Origin: an uncultured Thalassospira sp.
Lineage (GTDB): Bacteria > Pseudomonadota > Alphaproteobacteria > Rhodospirillales_A > Thalassospiraceae
Reading direction: 5' to 3'
Assembly: GCA_946885765.1 (NCBI GenBank)
Contig: CAMPHD010000170.1
Coordinates: 1-7,117 of the forward strand
Length of the DNA stretch: 7,117 bases
Below are positions 5,555-7,117 of this stretch, piece by piece. The notes beneath the pieces are model-generated. The model was not told where the DNA came from. It saw only the letters and a program-made list of their open reading frames with translations, and did not search any database. Each line of letters begins with the position of its first letter. Position 1 is the first letter of the stretch. Position numbers and translations under genes: made by a program.

Positions 5555-6349
5555 CTATTTTGCGGACTTGTCGATATTGAAATGGATTGCCGGATCAAGG
5601 AACGAATTCATTTTGTCCTGGATCGCGCGCGGTCCCTTGCGGTCCGCCAGCATGATCAGGCCTTCGGCAATCAGGTAATTGCGAAACCGCATGATTTCTT
5701 CACGCTGCTGGATTTTGCTGGCGGCGGGCATGAAAAAGAACCGGGCGGCAACAATACCGTAAAGCGTCGTGATCAGCGCAATCGCAAGACCCGCACCAAG
5801 CTGTGTCGGATCGTCGGCCATTTTATCAAGCATGATCACAAGGCCAACCAGCGTACCGATCATGCCGAATGCCGGTGCGGCACCCGCCATGTTTTTAAGG
5901 ATGGATACAGGCACCAGATTACGGTTGAACGCATTTTCAATCGCGTTATGTAGCATTTCGGCGGTTTCATCACCATTATACCCGGTGATTACGACTTCCA
6001 TCGCCCAGCCCAGAAACGGCTCGTCCTTGCCGACGCGCTGTGCTTCCTGCTCCAGCGCGTTGATGCCCTTTTTCTGAAGCAGGTAGCCCCATTTGACCAC
6101 ACGACCGACTTCGCCGGTCAACTGGCCCCGGCCCATTTGCGGTGCCCGAAAAATTTTGAAAATAAGTTTGAGCGCAAGCAGAACATAGCGCGCTTCATAG
6201 GCAATAAAAGTCGCTGCCAATGTTCCGCCGATCACCATCAACGCACTCGACAGACTGATAAACACAAAATAGTTGTCGGTCGAAATGAAGATGGAGCCGA
6301 CAAAAAGCCCCACACCGACCAGAATCCCCAAGATCGTCGTAAAAGACAT
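5555..6349 (-). CDS. motA: Flagellar motor stator protein MotA (PomA-like)
   Basis: MotA is the rotating ring of the stator; ion flow through MotA5MotB2 turns it against the rotor protein FliG. This 264-residue protein has four membrane helices at about 5-22, 30-50, 155-175 and 186-208. A large cytoplasmic loop (about 52-152) contains KKGINALEQE (93-102), the region that contacts the rotor. The TM3 motif APAFGMIGTLVGLVIML (158-174) holds the conserved proline P159, and TM4 reads LGAGLAIALITTLYG (184-198). Length and motifs resemble Vibrio PomA more than the 295-residue E. coli MotA. T166 and T195 match, by my alignment from memory, the sodium-associated PomA residues T158 and T186. The start codon is ATG 6349, and the nearest GGAG (6363-6366) is a rather distant 13 bases away. 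motA is the first gene of the motAB operon, after a terminator that closes the upstream chemoreceptor gene. Confidence 0.94.
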   Translation of the reverse strand: MSFTTILGILVGVGLFVGSIFISTDNYFVFISLSSALMVIGGTLAATFIAYEARYVLLALKLIFKIFRAPQMGRGQLTGEVGRVVKWGYLLQKKGINALEQEAQRVGKDEPFLGWAMEVVITGYNGDETAEMLHNAIENAFNRNLVPVSILKNMAGAAPAFGMIGTLVGLVIMLDKMADDPTQLGAGLAIALITTLYGIVAARFFFMPAASKIQQREEIMRFRNYLIAEGLIMLADRKGPRAIQDKMNSFLDPAIHFNIDKSAK

Positions 6350-6380
6350 TGTCTTTTATTTTCTCCAAGCGTGAACCGCT

Positions 6381-6409
6381 CGAATACCCCCAACCCATTT
6401 AGAACTTTA
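6381..6409 (-). promoter_or_regulatory. Possible flagellar sigma28-like promoter upstream of motA (weak)
   Basis: On the minus strand TAAAGTTC (6409-6402) matches 7 of 8 bases of the sigma28 (FliA) -35 consensus TAAAGTTT. The partner -10 region around GGTATTCG (6388-6381) is a poor match to GCCGATAA and sits 12-13 bases away. The position, about 30-60 bases before the motA ATG, is right for a promoter. An alternative sigma70-like pair further upstream (CTGACG, 17 bases, TATTCT) is equally weak. Confidence 0.2.
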
Positions 6410-6426
6410 AAGAGTTAACCCTCTTT
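6409..6426. promoter_or_regulatory. AT-rich dyad upstream of motA
   Basis: AAAGAG (6409-6414) and CTCTTT (6421-6426) are inverted repeats around TTAACC, followed on the plus strand by more T residues. It abuts the TAAAGTTC box upstream of motA. It could be an operator or chance in an AT-rich intergenic segment. It reads like a weak plus-strand terminator, but no plus-strand gene ends here. Confidence 0.2.
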
Positions 6427-6556
6427 TTTGACAGAATAGACATATAAGCCGTTGCCGTCAGGTTAAAATTGGTGTCGAGCAGTTCACGGAAGCCACATTT
6501 TTCATAACATGCTGTAACCATTTAATTTTGTCCTTCCTGCGGTCATTGCAAGGTGC

Positions 6557-6596
6557 AAAAAATACAAACCCCGCAACCGTACGGGACGGCGCGGGG
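6557..6596 (-). terminator. Intrinsic terminator of the chemoreceptor gene
   Basis: On the minus strand CCCCGC (6596-6591) pairs with GCGGGG (6574-6569). An inner CCGT/ACGG pairing (6589-6586 with 6580-6577) closes a 5-base loop. The T-rich run TTTGTATTTTTT (6568-6557) follows at once. This GC-rich stem plus U-tract, 31 bases after the chemoreceptor stop codon, is a classic Rho-independent terminator and separates that gene from motA. Confidence 0.85.
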
Positions 6597-6627
6597 CGTA
6601 TGGCTTGGATTGAAGTGTATTCTGTGT

Positions 6628-7117
6628 TCAGGCTGATCGGATACTGATCAGGAAACTATCGACTTCGCTGCGAAGTTCGGTTGATAGCTGGCCAAGTTCC
6701 TCGGCAACTTTGAGAACCTGATGTGCGGCCTTATCGGTTTCCGCAACCGTATCACTGACGCGTTCGATATTGCTGCTGACTTCCTGTGTGCCGATGGCAG
6801 CCTGTTCGACATTTTGTGCGATTTCACCCGTTGCGTCGGCCTGTTCACGTACCGCATCGGAAATCGTGTTGGTGATGTTGGTAATGCGGGAAATAACATC
6901 GGAAATATCGTCCATCGACTGGACTGTTTTGCCGGTTTCTTCCTGAATTGCCAAAATCTGTTCGGAAATTTCACTGGTGGCGCGGGCCGTCTGGTTGGCA
7001 AGGTTTTTGACCTCGGCGGCGACCACGGCAAACCCTTTCCCGGCTTCGCCCGCGCGTGCGGCCTCTATGGTCGCGTTAAGCGCGAGCAGGTTGGTTTGAC
7101 CGGCAATGTCGCTGATC
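6628..7117 (-). CDS. Methyl-accepting chemotaxis protein, C-terminal part (runs off window)
   Basis: Only the last 162 codons are present; the open frame continues past base 7117 with no start inside the window, although a GTG at 7026 could mislead a gene caller. The retained part is the cytoplasmic signalling domain of a chemoreceptor. The ultra-conserved hairpin tip [19 protein letters not shown] (7101-7045), which contacts CheA and CheW, is followed by [17 protein letters not shown] and a long heptad-patterned coiled coil ([13 protein letters not shown] onward). The tail ends SFLISIRSA, with no NWETF-type CheR tether. The sensor and membrane parts lie outside the window, so the ligand and localisation are unknown. 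The gene lies in the same orientation upstream of motAB but is separated by an intrinsic terminator. Confidence 0.93.
   Translation of the reverse strand, partial: ISDIAGQTNLLALNATIEAARAGEAGKGFAVVAAEVKNLANQTARATSEISEQILAIQEETGKTVQSMDDISDVISRITNITNTISDAVREQADATGEIAQNVEQAAIGTQEVSSNIERVSDTVAETDKAAHQVLKVAEELGQLSTELRSEVDSFLISIRSA

Noticed and set aside
6648..7031. A 127-codon minus-strand frame overlapping the chemoreceptor
   Set aside because: It is the chemoreceptor DNA read in another frame; the true frame carries the conserved hairpin-tip sequence.

Overview
The window looks like chromosomal DNA from a free-living, flagellated alphaproteobacterium, most likely of the Rhodospirillales; a marine Thalassospira-like organism is my best guess. 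That assignment rests on protein style (a degenerate GGDEF/EAL-type protein, a PomA-like short MotA, a chemoreceptor signalling domain) and moderate-to-high GC judged by eye. No database search was run. I see no RNA gene, CRISPR array, insertion sequence, phage gene or composition break.

Left part (74-3049): a minus-strand gene for a degenerate EAL-family protein is divergent, across a 321-bp non-coding stretch, from a plus-strand gene for a secreted lipoprotein. The EAL protein has a TTG start and has lost most catalytic motifs. The lipoprotein carries TPR-like repeats, three SHOCT-like repeats and a C-terminal SPOR domain.

Middle part (3054-4806): after a perfect 11-bp hairpin come two plus-strand enzyme genes. 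The first encodes an S-adenosylmethionine hydrolase of the DUF62 (SAM hydroxide adenosyltransferase) family. The second encodes a metallo-beta-lactamase-fold hydrolase, preceded by a perfect 8+8 dyad that overlaps its candidate -35 element.

Right part (4826-7117, all minus strand): motA and motB form a stator operon convergent with the hydrolase gene. Upstream of motA, in the same orientation, lies the 3' end of a methyl-accepting chemotaxis protein gene, closed by a clear intrinsic terminator. The stator and chemoreceptor, with the c-di-GMP-related protein at the far left, give the window a motility and surface-lifestyle flavour. The two middle enzymes have no evident mechanistic link to motility.

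I did not find a convincing new multi-gene system. The items most worth a second look are the lipoprotein with three internal SHOCT-like repeats, the degenerate EAL protein, the mixed ion-selectivity signature of the stator, and the dyad at 3888-3906.
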